Below, piece after piece: positions 40,500-51,620 of a DNA stretch of 64,000 bases. Position numbers and translations under genes: made by a program. Within the stretch, counting starts at the first letter, position 1; every line of letters starts with the position of its first letter. The stretch lies in contig NZ_QJUO01000018.1 in assembly GCF_004327335.1 (NCBI RefSeq), positions 21,578 through 85,577 of the forward strand, read 5' to 3'. The notes under the pieces are model-generated. The model saw only the letters and a program-made list of their open reading frames with translations, searched no databases and was not told the DNA's origin. Source of the DNA: Stutzerimonas kirkiae (GTDB lineage Bacteria > Pseudomonadota > Gammaproteobacteria > Pseudomonadales > Pseudomonadaceae).

Positions 40500-42068
40500 T
40501 CAGCGATTGAAGCGCTCGACCAGCGAATACTGCCCTTGGGCCGTGGCGGTCAGCTCTTCGCTGAGCAGGGCGGATTTCTGCGCATCCCCGGTGGTTTCGC
40601 CAGCCAGTCGCGCGATGGTGGAGACGTTCTGGCTGATCTCTTCGCTGACGCTGCTCTGCTGTTCGGTGGCCGAGGCGATCTGCGTGGTCATTTCGATGAC
40701 CTCTTCCATGGCCTGGCTGATCGCGCTCAGCGCCTGGTCGGCCTGCACGATATGTTCGACGCCCTGGCCGGCTTCCGCCTGGCCATGGTGGGTGGTGTCC
40801 ACCGCATGGCGGGCCTGCTGCTGCAACTGTTCGATCAACTGGTGGATTTGCCCTGTTGCATCCGCCGTGCGCAATGCCAGTTGGCGAACCTCGTCGGCCA
40901 CCACCGAGAAACCACGCCCGCTCTCGCCGGCGCGGGCTGCTTCGATGGCGGCGTTGAGCGCCAGCAGGTTGGTCTGCTCGGCGATGCCCTTGATCACGTC
41001 CACTACGCCGCCGATGTGTTCGCTGCCGCTGGCCAGTTGCTCTACCGCGCTGCCGGTCCTGGCCACCGAGTCAGCCAGGTTCTCGATGGTCTTGCGGGTC
41101 TGCGCCGTGACCTCGCGGCCTTCTCGGGTCAGTTCGCTGGCCTGGCGGGTGGCACTGGCGGCATGCGCCACATTGCCGGCGACTTCCTGGGTGGTCGCGG
41201 CCATCTGGTTGATGGCCGCGGCGACCTGTTCGGTCTCCTGGCTCTGGCGTGACAGCCCGGATGAACAGTTCTGCGCCAGCCGGTCGGCCTCGCCAGCCTG
41301 TTTCTGCAGTTGCACCGCACTGTCCTGCAGGCGTGTCAGGCAGGTCTTCAGGTGCGCCTGCTGGCTGAGCATCGCCAGTTCCAACTGGGCTTCCGAGCCG
41401 CGGCTGTCGGTGTACATGCGGGCGATCAGCGGATCACTGGTGGATTGCCTGGCCAGTTGCAGCAGGCGCTGCATGCCACGTTGCTGCCAGCGCAGGCCGG
41501 CCAGTCCGAGCGGCACGGAGAGCAGGGCGGCGAGGATGAAACCCCAGTGGTGGTCCAGCCAGATGCCGACCATGAAGCCGATCTGGCTGATCAGGATGAA
41601 CGGTAGCCAGTTGAGGATGATCGGCAACCAGCGATCCCGCCGCGGTACCCCGCTCTTGCCGGCATTCAGCCTGGCATACAATTCCCTCGCGCGGCGGACC
41701 TGCTCTTCGGTCGGCCTGGTGCGTACCGATTCGTAGCCGGTGATCTCGCGCTGGCCGTCGAGGATGGGGGTGACATAGGCGTTGACCCAGTAGTAGTCGC
41801 CATTCTTGCGGCGGTTCTTGACGATGCCCATCCACGGCTTGCCCTGTTGCAGGGTCTGCCACATATGGGCGAATACCGCGGGTGGCACGTCCGGATGGCG
41901 GATCAGGTTGTGCGGTGCATTGATCAACTCCGCCCGAGTGAAGCCGCTGACTTCGGCGAAGATGTCGTTGCAGTAGCTGATCTGACCCTTGAGATTGGTG
42001 GTCGAGATCAACCGCTGCTGATCGGGGAACGAGTATTCGTGTTGTGTGACCGGCTGGTTGTTACGCAT
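40500..42068 (-). CDS. aer: PAS-domain aerotaxis receptor Aer
   Basis: The 522-residue chemoreceptor senses redox/oxygen. An N-terminal PAS domain (about 10-115; [43 protein letters not shown]) probably binds FAD, as in E. coli Aer. Two close membrane helices lie near 150-190, and the C-terminal signalling domain has the MCP hairpin tip [20 protein letters not shown]. There is no periplasmic sensor domain. Position between the cbb3 genes and acnA is conserved in P. aeruginosa. A small inverted repeat AAAATCT/AGATTTT (42164-42183) lies in its leader; no Anr box was found. Confidence 0.92.
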   Translation of the reverse strand: MRNNQPVTQHEYSFPDQQRLISTTNLKGQISYCNDIFAEVSGFTRAELINAPHNLIRHPDVPPAVFAHMWQTLQQGKPWMGIVKNRRKNGDYYWVNAYVTPILDGQREITGYESVRTRPTEEQVRRARELYARLNAGKSGVPRRDRWLPIILNWLPFILISQIGFMVGIWLDHHWGFILAALLSVPLGLAGLRWQQRGMQRLLQLARQSTSDPLIARMYTDSRGSEAQLELAMLSQQAHLKTCLTRLQDSAVQLQKQAGEADRLAQNCSSGLSRQSQETEQVAAAINQMAATTQEVAGNVAHAASATRQASELTREGREVTAQTRKTIENLADSVARTGSAVEQLASGSEHIGGVVDVIKGIAEQTNLLALNAAIEAARAGESGRGFSVVADEVRQLALRTADATGQIHQLIEQLQQQARHAVDTTHHGQAEAGQGVEHIVQADQALSAISQAMEEVIEMTTQIASATEQQSSVSEEISQNVSTIARLAGETTGDAQKSALLSEELTATAQGQYSLVERFNR

Positions 42069-42539
42069 GAGTGAAAGGACGCCTGGCAGGATGACGAGTT
42101 TGGACGCGCCTCATGGGGGACGTCTCGTTTTTCGAGCGAGTGGAGCGGCAATCAATGGAAACTAAAATCTGGTAGTAGATTTTACGGCATTGTTGTCGGC
42201 CTGTATTCCGGAATCCTCGCCTGCTCGTTACGACCAATGTCGAGACACCCGGATGCCCGTAGAAGCCTCCTCTGCGTCTTCGCCGCAGCACTGCCGTGTA
42301 GCGAACAGGTGCGCCAGATATTGGAGTTCGGCCGCGCGGGGGAAAGCAGCCGTAGTCCACACGGGTGTGTTCGCAGCCGAGTAGGAGAGTGGCTTGTCCG
42401 GTATCGGCCTGGGACCATTGTCGGCACAGTTCGCTGTGATCGCGTATGGGCGAGCGAGCTTTTCCGCCTACCGGGACGAGCGCATGAAATACCGGATCAT
42501 GGTCGTGCAGGCTGGATAGGCGTGTGCTGCCTTGTTGCG

Positions 42540-42990
42540 ACCGGATTGGCAATCAAGCGTGTGTTTCTCGTACGCCGCTGTCGGTGTTCTGCTGAGCGTG
42601 AAGTCGCGGTCCCATCCAGCCCCGCTACGCCCCCCCATGAACCCGCAGCTCATATGAATAAGGGGCGCTCTTCGCCGACATCCCTGCCGGCGAAGGTTTC
42701 GTATCAGGGTCGGCCGGGCTCGCGGCGAATACCGAGGCGGCTATGGAAAGATCCGTCAGCGCGGTGCCGAATCATCCGTAGAACTTGCGGTTTCGCCGGC
42801 TGTTTCGTTCAGGCAGCGCCGATAGTGACTGTGCGGATGCCTGGTGGCGGGACGGGGCCTTCGCCGCCAGGGATGGCGGCGAAGAGCTACAGGGATGTAT
42901 TCACGCGTGCCCCGTCCCGCCACCAGGCATTCGCACAGGGGCGGTGAGCCCGAGATCGCGCTCTACGATCCTGAAGCCAGAGACACTATT
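42540..42990 (+). repeat. dispersed intergenic repeat, copy B (longest copy)
   Basis: This copy shares ordered blocks with copy A (4470-4690), then continues with an end segment found inverted in copies C and D. It includes a hairpin at 42670-42695 (CTTCGCCG/CGGCGAAG arms). The whole 1,064-bp gap between aer and acnA (42069-43132) lacks a convincing gene; its first part (42184-42540) shows no feature I can name. Confidence 0.65.
42830..42937. repeat. large inverted repeat with nested hairpin
   Basis: Two 29-base arms (42830-42858 and 42909-42937, one mismatch) flank a 10-bp perfect hairpin, CTTCGCCGCC/GGCGGCGAAG at 42859-42884. The arms contain the GATGCCTGGTGGCGGGAC motif of the dispersed repeat family, so the element is two family ends facing each other. 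Confidence 0.85.
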
Positions 42991-43060
42991 GCCAATCCGG
43001 TCGCACTGCCTCGCCCTCGTATTACCCGACAATCGAAAGTTTTTAAGATTCTGGATTGAT

Positions 43061-43099
43061 AGGAGCGGGCTCGCCCGTGAATGGGGCGCCGCCGCCTCG
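43061..43099 (+). repeat. REP palindrome (copy 2)
   Basis: GGAGCGGGCTCGCCCGTGAA followed by TGGGGCGCCGCCGC matches 47522-47560 and the inverse of 9018-9046. It lies just downstream of acnA. Confidence 0.65.
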
Positions 43100-43132
43100 G
43101 ACGTTTTGCGGCCAAGGCGACCCTACGCTGGG

Positions 43133-45811
43133 TCAGGCCTCTGCGAGCAGTTGGCGCAGGACGAAATGCAGGATGCCACCCGCCTTGAAGTACTCGACTT
43201 CGTTGAGGGTGTCGATCCGGCTCAGCACCTCGAAGCCACCGCGCGAGCCATCGGCGCGCTCGATGTCGACCCGCAGCCGCTGGTGTGGCGTGAGGCCGTC
43301 CTCCAGGCCGCCGATGGAGATTTTCTCGTCGCCCCTGAGGCCGAGGGTCTGGCGTGTCTGGCCGTCCACGAACTGCAGGGCCAGCACGCCCATGCCGATC
43401 AGGTTGGAGCGGTGTATGCGCTCGAAGCTTTCTGCAATCACCGCCTTCACGCCGAGCAGGTTGGTGCCCTTGGCCGCCCAGTCACGGCTGGAGCCGGTGC
43501 CGTATTCCTTGCCGGCGATGATCACCAGGGGTGTTCCAGCCTCCTGGTAGCGCATGGCGGCGTCATAGATGGGCATTTTCTCGGCGCCGGGTTGATAGAG
43601 CGTGTTGCCACCTTCCTCCCCGCCGAGCATTTCGTTGCGGATACGGATATTGGCGAAGGTGCCGCGCATCATCACTTCATGGTTGCCGCGCCGCGAACCG
43701 TAGGAGTTGAAGTCCTGCGGCTCGATACCCAGGGTTTGCAGGTAGAGCCCGGCAGGGGAACTGGCCTTGATATTGCCGGCGGGGGAAATATGGTCGGTGG
43801 TGATGGAGTCGCCGAATACGGCGAGGATACGCGCGTTCTCGACATTCTTCGGCGGGGCGGGTGGCTCGCCGATACCCTCGAAGAACGGCGGGTTCTGCAC
43901 ATAGCTGGAGGCGGCGTTCCACTGGTAGGTGTCGCCCTCGGTCACGGGGATCGCCTGCCAACTGGCGTCGCCGCTGAACACATCGGCATAGCGCCTGCGG
44001 AACATCTCGCCGTCGATGCTGGCGACCGCCGCGGCGATCTCGGCGCTGCTCGGCCAGATATCGCGCAGGAACACCGGCTGGCCCTGGCGGTCATGCCCCA
44101 GCGGTTCCCGGTCCATGTCGATACGGGTGGTGCCGGCCAGTGCGAAGGCCACCACCAGGGGGGGCGAGGCCAGCCAGTTGGCCTTGACCAGTGGATGCAC
44201 GCGCCCCTCGAAGTTGCGGTTGCCGGAAAGTACCGAGGAGACGACCAGGTCGTTGTCGGTGATCGCCTCGGCGATGCTGTCGTCCAGCGGCCCGGAGTTG
44301 CCGATGCAGGTGGTACAGCCATAGCCGACCAGGTTGAAGCCCAGTTCGTCCAGGTAGGGCGTCAGGCCGGCCCGTTCCAGGTAGTCGGTGACCACCTTGG
44401 AGCCTGGCGCCAGCGAGGATTTCACCCAGGGCTGGCGCTGCAGGCCGCGCTCCAGGGCCTTTTTCGCCAGCAGCCCGGCGGCCATCAGCACATTGGGGTT
44501 GGAGGTATTGGTGCAGGAGGTGATGGCGGCGATCACCACGGCGCCATGTTTGAGCTGGAAATCCTCGCCGGCCACCGGGAACCTTGTGTCGATCTGCGCG
44601 GTGCGCCCGCTGGTTTCCAGCAGCAGGTCGAAGGAGGCGCCGATATCGCCGAGGCTCACGCGGTCCTGCGGGCGCTTCGGCCCGGCCAGGGACGGGCGCA
44701 CGCTGGCCAGGTCCAGCTCCAGGCTGGCGCTGAACAGCGGTTCGGGGCTGTCGTGGTCGTGCCACATGCCCTGGGCCTTGCTGTAGGCCTCGACCAGGGC
44801 GATGCGCTGTTCGTCGCGGCCGGTCAGGCGCAGGTAGTCCAGGGTGATCCGGTCGACCGGGAAAAAACCGCAGGTCGCGCCGTATTCCGGCGCCATGTTG
44901 GCGATGGTGGCGCGGTCCGCCAGTTGCAGGTTGTCCAGGCCGGGACCGTAGAACTCGACGAACTTGCCGACCACGCCATGGGCACGCAGCATCTGCGTGA
45001 CGGTCAGCACCAGGTCGGTGGCGGTGACGCCTTCGTTGAGGCGTCCGGCGAGGCGGAAACCGACCACTTCGGGGATCAGCATGGATACCGGCTGGCCGAG
45101 CATGGCCGCTTCCGCCTCGATGCCGCCGACGCCCCAGCCGAGTACGCCGAGGCCGTTGATCATGGTGGTATGCGAGTCGGTACCGACCAGCGTGTCGGGA
45201 TAGGCGAGGGTGGCGCCCTGTTCGTCACGGGTCCAGACCACCTGGCCAAGGTATTCCAGGTTGACCTGGTGGCAGATGCCGGTGCCCGGCGGCACCACGC
45301 GGAAGTTGTCGAAGGCCTGCTGGCCCCAGCGCAGGAACTCGTAGCGTTCGCCGTTGCGCTGCATCTCGATATCGACGTTCTGCTGGAAGGCCGCCGGGCT
45401 GCCGAAACGGTCGACCATCACCGAATGGTCGATCACCAGGTCCACCGGCGACAGCGGGTTGATCTTCTGCGGGTCGGCTCCGGCCCTGGCCACCGCGTCG
45501 CGCATCGCCGCCAGGTCGACCACGCCGGGCACCCCGGTGAAGTCCTGCATCAGCACCCGGGCCGGGCGGTACTGGATCTCGCGGTCCGAGCTGCGGGTGC
45601 CCAGCCAGGCCGCCAGTGCTTCGAAGTCGCCGGGGTGGACGGTGACGCCGTCTTCCCAGCGCAACAGGTTTTCCAGCAGTACCTTGAGCGATGTCGGCAG
45701 GCGGCTGATATCGCCGAGTTGGCGAGCCGCTTCGGGCAGGCTGAAATAATCGTAGGTCACGTCATTGACCGTCAGGCTACGGCGGCAATTCAAACTGTCC
45801 AGCGAGGGCAT
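43133..45811 (-). CDS. acnA: aconitate hydratase A
   Basis: The 892-residue enzyme interconverts citrate and isocitrate in the TCA cycle. The 4Fe-4S ligands are C433 (TSCTNTSNP), C499 and C502 (GCTTCIGN). Also present are the N-terminal [50 protein letters not shown], and in domain 4 the substrate-binding [13 protein letters not shown]. It is on the minus strand with its own leader containing an 11-bp inverted repeat. Aer lies downstream and rlmM is divergent. Confidence 0.97.
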   Translation of the reverse strand: MPSLDSLNCRRSLTVNDVTYDYFSLPEAARQLGDISRLPTSLKVLLENLLRWEDGVTVHPGDFEALAAWLGTRSSDREIQYRPARVLMQDFTGVPGVVDLAAMRDAVARAGADPQKINPLSPVDLVIDHSVMVDRFGSPAAFQQNVDIEMQRNGERYEFLRWGQQAFDNFRVVPPGTGICHQVNLEYLGQVVWTRDEQGATLAYPDTLVGTDSHTTMINGLGVLGWGVGGIEAEAAMLGQPVSMLIPEVVGFRLAGRLNEGVTATDLVLTVTQMLRAHGVVGKFVEFYGPGLDNLQLADRATIANMAPEYGATCGFFPVDRITLDYLRLTGRDEQRIALVEAYSKAQGMWHDHDSPEPLFSASLELDLASVRPSLAGPKRPQDRVSLGDIGASFDLLLETSGRTAQIDTRFPVAGEDFQLKHGAVVIAAITSCTNTSNPNVLMAAGLLAKKALERGLQRQPWVKSSLAPGSKVVTDYLERAGLTPYLDELGFNLVGYGCTTCIGNSGPLDDSIAEAITDNDLVVSSVLSGNRNFEGRVHPLVKANWLASPPLVVAFALAGTTRIDMDREPLGHDRQGQPVFLRDIWPSSAEIAAAVASIDGEMFRRRYADVFSGDASWQAIPVTEGDTYQWNAASSYVQNPPFFEGIGEPPAPPKNVENARILAVFGDSITTDHISPAGNIKASSPAGLYLQTLGIEPQDFNSYGSRRGNHEVMMRGTFANIRIRNEMLGGEEGGNTLYQPGAEKMPIYDAAMRYQEAGTPLVIIAGKEYGTGSSRDWAAKGTNLLGVKAVIAESFERIHRSNLIGMGVLALQFVDGQTRQTLGLRGDEKISIGGLEDGLTPHQRLRVDIERADGSRGGFEVLSRIDTLNEVEYFKAGGILHFVLRQLLAEA

Positions 45812-45852
45812 ACCTTATCTCCTTGTGCCCGCACGGTCGGGCCATCTGGGAT

Positions 45853-45888
45853 ATGGCAGAGCGGGTCGTGTAGTCGTCGCTCTGCCAT
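45853..45888. promoter_or_regulatory. 11-bp inverted repeat in the acnA leader
   Basis: ATGGCAGAGCG and CGCTCTGCCAT are perfect arms separated by 14 bases, 42-77 bases upstream of the acnA start. It could be an operator for a dimeric regulator or a 5' untranslated stem-loop. I do not recognise the binding protein. Confidence 0.5.
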
Positions 45889-46109
45889 GAGAGAGCATCG
45901 TCGCGATGGTTGGCGGGGGCGCTTTGGAAGAGTTGTAGGGCGCTCCTGTGGCCAGCCGTCGACGGTTTCTGCCATGCACAGGCCGCAAGATAGGGGTGGC
46001 GTGCTGCTGCGCATTCGGCAGGCTCCTATCTACTGGACTGGATCAGGGGCGCGTCGGTTCCATCCGTTCCGCTATCATGCGCGCCTTCACCGCTGCGGAA
46101 TCACTCACC

Positions 46110-47162
46110 ATGAATACATTGCTGCTGCATTGCCGTCCTGGCTTCGAAGGCGAGGTCTGCGCCGAGATCAGTGAGCGGGCGGCGCTGGCCGGGGTGGCTG
46201 GCTACGCCAGGGGCAAGCCGGCCAGTGCCTGTGCCGAGTTCGTCTGCAGCGAGCCGGGTTCGGCGCAACGGCTGATGCAGGGGCTGCGTTTCGACGAACT
46301 GATATTTCCCCGCCAGTGGGCGCGCGGCAGCTACCTGCAATTGCCGGAACACGACCGCATCAGTGTGCTGCTGCGGCACCTGGCCGACCATCCGGTCTGT
46401 TCCGGGCTCTGGCTGGAGGTGCTGGACAGCAATGATGGCAAGGAACTGTCGACCTTCTGCCGCAAGTTCGAGGCGCCCTTGCGCAAGGCGCTGATCGCCG
46501 CCGGGCGCTTGCGCGAGGGGCAGGGTGGCAAGCGCCTGCTGCTGACGTTCAAGAGCGGGCGGGAAGTCTTCGTCGGCGTGGCCGAGGCGGATAACAGCGC
46601 CTTGTGGCCGATGGGCATTCCCCGGCTGAAATTCCCCCGCCAGGCGCCAAGCCGCTCGACCCTGAAACTGGAAGAGGCCTGGCACCACTTCATCCCGCGC
46701 GAGCAATGGGCCAAGCGCCTGGCCGAAGGCATGACGGCGGTCGACCTGGGGGCCTCGCCGGGCGGCTGGACCTGGCAACTGGTCAACCGGCAGATGCGCG
46801 TGACCGCGGTGGACAATGGGCCGATGGCCGAGAGCCTGATGGACGGCGGCATGGTCGATCATCAGCGGGCCGACGGCTTCGCCTTCCGCCCGCGGCGCCC
46901 GGTGGACTGGATGGTCTGCGATATCGTCGAGAAGCCGGCGCGCAACGCCGCGCTGCTGGAAACCTGGATCGGCGAGGGGTTGTGTCGCGAAGCGGTGGTC
47001 AATCTCAAGCTGCCGATGAAACAGCGCTATGCCGAGGTCACGCGCCTGCTCGAGCGTATCGCCGCCGGCCTGGCCGGGCGCGGGGTGAAGGCGCGGATCG
47101 GCTGCAAGCAGCTTTACCACGACCGCGAGGAGGTGACCTGCCATGTGCGGCGGCTGGCTTGA
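46110..47162 (+). CDS. rlmM: 23S rRNA (cytidine(2498)-2'-O)-methyltransferase RlmM
   Basis: The 350-residue enzyme methylates the 2'-hydroxyl of C2498 in 23S rRNA. An N-terminal THUMP-like domain (NTLLLHCRPGFEGEVCAEIS) is followed by a Rossmann methyltransferase domain with AVDLGASPGGWTWQL (SAM binding), VDNGPM and DWMVCDIVEKP. I start at ATG 46110; the longer open frame upstream has no family sequence. Gene is divergent from acnA and precedes tusA. Confidence 0.95.
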   Translation: MNTLLLHCRPGFEGEVCAEISERAALAGVAGYARGKPASACAEFVCSEPGSAQRLMQGLRFDELIFPRQWARGSYLQLPEHDRISVLLRHLADHPVCSGLWLEVLDSNDGKELSTFCRKFEAPLRKALIAAGRLREGQGGKRLLLTFKSGREVFVGVAEADNSALWPMGIPRLKFPRQAPSRSTLKLEEAWHHFIPREQWAKRLAEGMTAVDLGASPGGWTWQLVNRQMRVTAVDNGPMAESLMDGGMVDHQRADGFAFRPRRPVDWMVCDIVEKPARNAALLETWIGEGLCREAVVNLKLPMKQRYAEVTRLLERIAAGLAGRGVKARIGCKQLYHDREEVTCHVRRLA

Positions 47163-47239
47163 GTGGCCCCGGGATTCGAGCTTGGTCGGCAAGGGCTTTT
47201 GCGTGACAATCGCCGCTTTCGATCAGGAGGGAGCGCGCC

Positions 47240-47479
47240 ATGTGTAGCGCTGACGCGGTTCTCGATGCCAGCGGGCTGAATTGCCCCGAGCCGGTGATGA
47301 TGCTGCACAACAAGGTGCGCGGGCTGGATGCCGGCGCCTTGCTCAAGGTCATCGCCACCGATCCCTCCACGCGGCGGGATATCCCCAAGTTCTGCCTGTT
47401 CCTCGGCCATGAGCTGGTCGAGCAGCAGGAGCGGGATGGCACCTACCTCTACTGGATTCGCAAGAAAGCCGACGCGTAG
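47240..47479 (+). CDS. tusA: sulfurtransferase TusA
   Basis: The 79-residue SirA/TusA-family protein relays persulfide sulfur, in E. coli from IscS to TusBCD for tRNA 2-thiouridine. The active Cys is C15 in GLNCPEPVM, and [16 protein letters not shown] forms the two-layer alpha/beta fold. It has a strong AGGAGG-like site upstream (GATCAGGAGGGAG). Sits 77 bases after rlmM. A small palindrome follows the stop. Confidence 0.95.
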   Translation: MCSADAVLDASGLNCPEPVMMLHNKVRGLDAGALLKVIATDPSTRRDIPKFCLFLGHELVEQQERDGTYLYWIRKKADA

Positions 47480-47521
47480 GGTACGCGCGGCGCACCCTTG
47501 TATCTACGCAAAGCCGGCAGA

Positions 47522-47560
47522 GAGGAAGTGGGCTTGCCCGCGAGTGGGGCGCCACCGCAG
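47522..47560 (+). repeat. REP palindrome (copy 3)
   Basis: GAAGTGGGCTTGCCCGCGAG followed by TGGGGCGCCACCGC matches the copy at 43061-43099. It lies between the convergent tusA and cysA genes. Confidence 0.7.
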
Positions 47561-47582
47561 CGCGCCCACCGGCGGGGCTCGT

Positions 47583-48581
47583 TCAGGCCGGTTGCCCGAC
47601 GGCGCTGATGGCGTTGTCGTTGGGCTTGATGAACAGGGTCTCGCCCCGCACCAGGCCGGCCAGGCTCTGGTGATCCTTGGCCACTTCCGCTTCGATCAAC
47701 TGTTCATGCCCCGGCAGTTTCAGCGTGACGCGGGTGATGGCGCCCAGTGGGCGGATATCACGTACTTCGCCAGCCAGGTAACCGCTCAGTTCCAGGCGTG
47801 ACAACGACACCTCGTGGGGGCGGAACAGCAACTGCTGGCCAGTCTCGGTCTGCAGTTCGTTGGCATCGCCGAGGAAGTGGTAGACGAAATCGCTGGCCGG
47901 CTTGTCGTAGACCTCGCCCGGCGAGCCGATCTGCTCGACCACGCCCTTGTTCATCACCACGATGCGGTCCGCGACTTCCATGGCCTCTTCCTGGTCATGG
48001 GTGACGAACACGCTGGTCAGGTGCACTTCCTCGTGCAGGCGCGCCAGCCAGCGGCGCAGCTCCTTGCGCACCTTGGCATCCAGGGCGCCGAAGGGTTCAT
48101 CGAGCAGCAGTACCTTGGGTTCCACCGCCAGGGCGCGGGCCAACGCGATACGCTGGCGCTGGCCACCGGAGAGCTGTTCCGGGTAGCGGTCGGCCAGCCA
48201 GTCCAACTGCACCAGGTCGAGCAGGTCGTGGACTTTCTTCTTGATCGTGGTTTCGTTCGGGCGCTCGCCCTTGGGCTTCATGCGCAGGCCGAAGGCGACG
48301 TTGTCGAACACCGTCATATGGCGGAACAGGGCGTAGTGCTGGAACACGAAGCCGACCTTGCGATCGCGCACATCGTGGCTGGAAACATCCTCGCCATGGA
48401 ATACGATAGTGCCGCTGTCCGGCGTTTCCAGGCCGGCGATGATGCGCAGCAGGGTGGTCTTGCCGCAGCCGGAGGGGCCGAGCAGGGCGACCAGTTCACC
48501 GCTCTGGATATTCAGGTTGATATTGTCCAGTGCCTTGAATGTATTGAAGTTCTTGCTGACGTTGGTGACATCGATAGACAT
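47583..48581 (-). CDS. cysA: sulfate/thiosulfate ABC transporter ATP-binding protein
   Basis: The 332-residue ATPase energises sulfate import. It begins [20 protein letters not shown]. Walker [17 protein letters not shown], the Q-loop, the signature [16 protein letters not shown], Walker [14 protein letters not shown] and the switch His in [15 protein letters not shown] are all present. A C-terminal TOBE-like regulatory domain follows from about residue 240. I place the start at ATG 48581; the frame extends 21 codons upstream into cysW. It is the last gene of the sbp-cysT-cysW-cysA operon. Confidence 0.96.
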   Translation of the reverse strand: MSIDVTNVSKNFNTFKALDNINLNIQSGELVALLGPSGCGKTTLLRIIAGLETPDSGTIVFHGEDVSSHDVRDRKVGFVFQHYALFRHMTVFDNVAFGLRMKPKGERPNETTIKKKVHDLLDLVQLDWLADRYPEQLSGGQRQRIALARALAVEPKVLLLDEPFGALDAKVRKELRRWLARLHEEVHLTSVFVTHDQEEAMEVADRIVVMNKGVVEQIGSPGEVYDKPASDFVYHFLGDANELQTETGQQLLFRPHEVSLSRLELSGYLAGEVRDIRPLGAITRVTLKLPGHEQLIEAEVAKDHQSLAGLVRGETLFIKPNDNAISAVGQPA

Positions 48582-48592
48582 GTGGCAGGTTC

Positions 48593-49462
48593 CTATTCTT
48601 CGTCGGCACTGGCTTTGAGTTTGTTGATTCGGGATTCGCTCCACTGCTTGAGCAGCAGGATCAGCAGGGCCATCAGCAACAGCAGGCTGGCGACGCTGAA
48701 GGCAGCGATGTGATTGTACTCGTTATGCAGGATCTCCACGTGCAGCGGCAGGGTGTTGGTATAGCCGCGGATATGCCCGGAGACTACCGACACCGCCCCG
48801 AACTCACCCATGGCACGGGCGGTACAGAGCACCACGCCATAGATCAGGCCCCATTTGATATTGGGCAGGGTCACGTGCCAGAACATCTGCAGGCCGTTGG
48901 CGCCGAGCAGGCGCGCGGCTTCCTCTTCCTGGGTGCCCTGTTCCTGCATCAGCGGGATCAGTTCGCGGGCGACGAAGGGCACGGTGACGAACAGGGTGGC
49001 AAGGACGATGCCGGGCACGGCGAAGATGATCTGGATGTCATGCTCGCGCAGCCACGGGCCGAAGAAGCCCTGGGCGCCGAACAGCAGCACGTAGACCAGG
49101 CCGGCGATCACCGGCGAGACCGAGAACGGCAGGTCGATCAGCGTGACCAGGATGCTCTTGCCGCGGAACTCGTACTTGCTCACGCACCAGGCGGCGGCCA
49201 CGCCGAACACCAGGTTGAGCGGCACCGAGATGGCCACGGCCAGCAGCGTCAGGCGCAGTGCGGCCAGCGCGTCCGGTTCGATGATGGCTTCGAAGAACGG
49301 CCCGAAGCCTTTTTGCAGGGCCTGGCTGACCACCACCAGCAACGGCAGCAGCAGGAACAGTACGAACACCAGCCAGGCGCTCAGGATCAGCAGCCGGCGC
49401 CCCCAGGCATTGCCGCGGCGCGCGGCGTTGCTGGCGGAGGTGGTCAATGTGGCAGAAGACAT
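48593..49462 (-). CDS. cysW: sulfate/thiosulfate ABC transporter permease CysW
   Basis: The 289-residue inner-membrane permease has about six helices and the binding-protein-dependent transport loop [24 protein letters not shown] that contacts CysA. The segments [26 protein letters not shown] region and [12 protein letters not shown] are typical of CysW. It lies 10 bases downstream of cysT and 11 bases upstream of cysA. With CysT it forms the pore for sulfate and thiosulfate. Confidence 0.95.
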   Translation of the reverse strand: MSSATLTTSASNAARRGNAWGRRLLILSAWLVFVLFLLLPLLVVVSQALQKGFGPFFEAIIEPDALAALRLTLLAVAISVPLNLVFGVAAAWCVSKYEFRGKSILVTLIDLPFSVSPVIAGLVYVLLFGAQGFFGPWLREHDIQIIFAVPGIVLATLFVTVPFVARELIPLMQEQGTQEEEAARLLGANGLQMFWHVTLPNIKWGLIYGVVLCTARAMGEFGAVSVVSGHIRGYTNTLPLHVEILHNEYNHIAAFSVASLLLLMALLILLLKQWSESRINKLKASADEE

Positions 49463-49472
49463 GATGACCTCC

Positions 49473-50291
49473 TCAGGAACGTGAAATGCGGCGCTGCAGC
49501 AGGTTGATCAGCAGCAGCAGGATAAAGGACACCACCAGCATCAGTACGCCGATGGCGGTGGCGCCGACATAGTTGTACTGGTCCAGTTGCACCATGATCA
49601 GCAACGGCAGGATCTCGGTCTTCATCGGCATGTTGCCGGCGATGAAGATCACCGAGCCGTATTCGCCAACGCCGCGGGCGAAGGCCAGCGCGAAGCCGGT
49701 CAGCCAGGCCGGCAGCAGTGCCGGCAGCAGTACGTGGCGGAACACCTGCAGCGGCTTGGCGCCCAGGCAGGCGGCGGCTTCCTCGACTTCCCGGGGGATA
49801 TCGGCCAGTACCGGCTGCAGGGTGCGCACCACGAACGGCAGGGTGACGAAAGTCAGTGCCAGGGTGATCCCCAGAGGGCTGTAGGCGATCTTGAAACCCA
49901 GCGCGGTGGCGAACTGGCCGACCGGGCCGTTGGGCGCGTAGAGGGCGGTCAGGGCGATACCGGCCACCGCGGTGGGCAGGGCGAAGGGCAGGTCGATCAT
50001 CGCTTCGATGATCTTGCGTCCGGGGAACACGTAGCGCACCAGCGCCCAGGCCAGCAGGGTGCCGATCACGCCGTTGAGCAAGGCGGCGAGGAAGGCGGTA
50101 CCGAAGCTGAGTTTCAGCGCGGCCAGCACCCGTGGTGCGGAAATGATGGCCCAGAATTCGGCCCAGGTGAGCTGGGCCGCATAGACGAACATGGCGCCCA
50201 GGGGGATCAGCACCAACAGGCTGAGGTACACCAGGGTGTAGCCCAGCGTCAGCCCGAAGCCGGGTATGACGGGGGAAGTACGACGGGACAT
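49473..50291 (-). CDS. cysT: sulfate/thiosulfate ABC transporter permease CysT (CysU)
   Basis: The 272-residue permease starts [20 protein letters not shown] and has six predicted helices. The cytoplasmic EAA loop [21 protein letters not shown] and the [16 protein letters not shown] segment are hallmarks of CysT. It is separated from the upstream sbp by 178 bases containing an inverted repeat, which may reduce readthrough so that the abundant binding protein is made in excess over the membrane parts. Confidence 0.95.
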   Translation of the reverse strand: MSRRTSPVIPGFGLTLGYTLVYLSLLVLIPLGAMFVYAAQLTWAEFWAIISAPRVLAALKLSFGTAFLAALLNGVIGTLLAWALVRYVFPGRKIIEAMIDLPFALPTAVAGIALTALYAPNGPVGQFATALGFKIAYSPLGITLALTFVTLPFVVRTLQPVLADIPREVEEAAACLGAKPLQVFRHVLLPALLPAWLTGFALAFARGVGEYGSVIFIAGNMPMKTEILPLLIMVQLDQYNYVGATAIGVLMLVVSFILLLLINLLQRRISRS

Positions 50292-50368
50292 GGAAACCTC
50301 TCGAGTGGCTGTCAGGCCGAGCCGGCTATTATATCGTTATCAACGGGCGATGAGCCTCGGTAAAGACG

Positions 50369-50434
50369 CTGGAGGCGGGAGGCCGGGCGAAAGCACGGAC
50401 TGCCTCCGCATTTCGTCCCGCCTCCCGCCTCCAG
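50369..50434. repeat. heptamer-rich inverted repeat element (copy 2)
   Basis: CTGGAGGCGGGAGGC (50369-50383) and GCCTCCCGCCTCCAG (50420-50434) are perfect 15-bp arms between sbp and cysT. In the transcript this is a strong hairpin, a plausible stability or attenuation element in the sulfate operon. Confidence 0.8.
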
Positions 50435-50469
50435 TGATCTTTTCGGCTATTTGCCGCGGCTTCGTGCGA

Positions 50470-51465
50470 TCAGTGCGCCTGGTAGATCTGGTCGAACACG
50501 CCACCGTCGTTGAAGAACTTCGGCTGGGCTTCTTTCCAGCCACCGAAGTGCTTGTCGATGGTCACCAACTCGATATCGGAGAATTGCTGGCTGAACTCCT
50601 TGGCGATCTCCGGGTTGCGCGGGCGGTAGAAATGCTTGGCCGCCAGGCGCTGGCCTTCGTCGCTGTAGAGGTAGTTGAGGTAGGCCTCGGCGACCTTGCG
50701 CGTGCCCTTGCGGTCGACGTTGGCATCGACCACGGTGACCGGCGGCTCGGCGAGGATCGACAGCGACGGTGCGACGATTTCCAGCGCATCGCCACCTTCT
50801 TCCTTGAGTGCCAGGAAGGCTTCGTTTTCCCAGGCCAGCAATACGTCGCCGATCTTGTTGTTGACGAAGGTGATGGTCGAGCCGCGGGCACCGGTGTCCA
50901 GTACCGGGACGTTCTTGTAGAGCTTCTCGACGAATTCCTTGGCCTTGTCCTCACCGCCGTATTTCTTGTCGGCATAGGCCCAGGCGGCCAGCAGGTTCCA
51001 GCGCGCGCCGCCGGAGGTCTTAGGGTTGGGGGTGATGACTTCCACGCCCGGCTTGATCAGGTCGTCCCAGTCCTTGATGCCTTTCGGGTTGCCCTTGCGC
51101 ACCAGGAACACGATGCTCGAGGTGTAGGGGGTGCTGGCATCCGGCAGGCGTTCCTGCCAGTTCTCGGGGATCAGCTTGCCGATCTTGTACAGCTCGTCGA
51201 TGTCACCGGCCAGGGCCAGGGTCACCACGTCGGCGCGCAGGCCGTCGATCACCGAGCGGGCCTGCTTGCCCGAGCCACCGTGGGATTGCTGGATGGTGAC
51301 GGCTTCGTTGCCCTGGGCTTGCCAGTGCTTGTTGAAGGCCTGGTTGAACTCGACATAAAGCTCACGGGTCGGGTCGTAGGAGACGTTGAGCAGAGTCTGG
51401 GCGGCCGCCGGGCCGGCGATCAGGGCGCTGGCCAGGGCGGCGAGGGCAAAACGGCGAATAGTCAT
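50470..51465 (-). CDS. sbp: periplasmic sulfate-binding protein
   Basis: The 331-residue exported protein has a signal peptide ([22 protein letters not shown], cleaved near residue 22), then [20 protein letters not shown], the diagnostic start of Sbp/CysP proteins, and [19 protein letters not shown]. It captures sulfate for CysTWA. ATG at 51465 is chosen; the frame extends much further upstream through the oscA gap and is not coding there. First gene of the transport operon, 155 bases downstream of oscA. Confidence 0.95.
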   Translation of the reverse strand: MTIRRFALAALASALIAGPAAAQTLLNVSYDPTRELYVEFNQAFNKHWQAQGNEAVTIQQSHGGSGKQARSVIDGLRADVVTLALAGDIDELYKIGKLIPENWQERLPDASTPYTSSIVFLVRKGNPKGIKDWDDLIKPGVEVITPNPKTSGGARWNLLAAWAYADKKYGGEDKAKEFVEKLYKNVPVLDTGARGSTITFVNNKIGDVLLAWENEAFLALKEEGGDALEIVAPSLSILAEPPVTVVDANVDRKGTRKVAEAYLNYLYSDEGQRLAAKHFYRPRNPEIAKEFSQQFSDIELVTIDKHFGGWKEAQPKFFNDGGVFDQIYQAH

Positions 51466-51620
51466 GGGTGTAGCTCCTTGTAGGCAATGCAATGTTGGGT
51501 CGAGCGGTATCGCAGTCAGCCCCGCATTCGGGGTTGGCAGTGGCAATGCATATTCATGGCTGGGGTCGCTTTCATTCTTGAACCCTCCGGTTTTCCAGTC
51601 GGGCCTGTCGGGGACAGGTG

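Noticed and set aside
42184..42540. A decayed gene downstream of the aer promoter
   Set aside because: Short open frames exist on both strands, but none has a ribosome site or recognisable family sequence.
42785..46174. A very long open frame on the plus strand opposite acnA
   Set aside because: It mirrors acnA in a GC-rich genome; its translation is low complexity, rich in Arg, Gly, His and Gln, and shows no domain, while acnA is an excellent match on the other strand.
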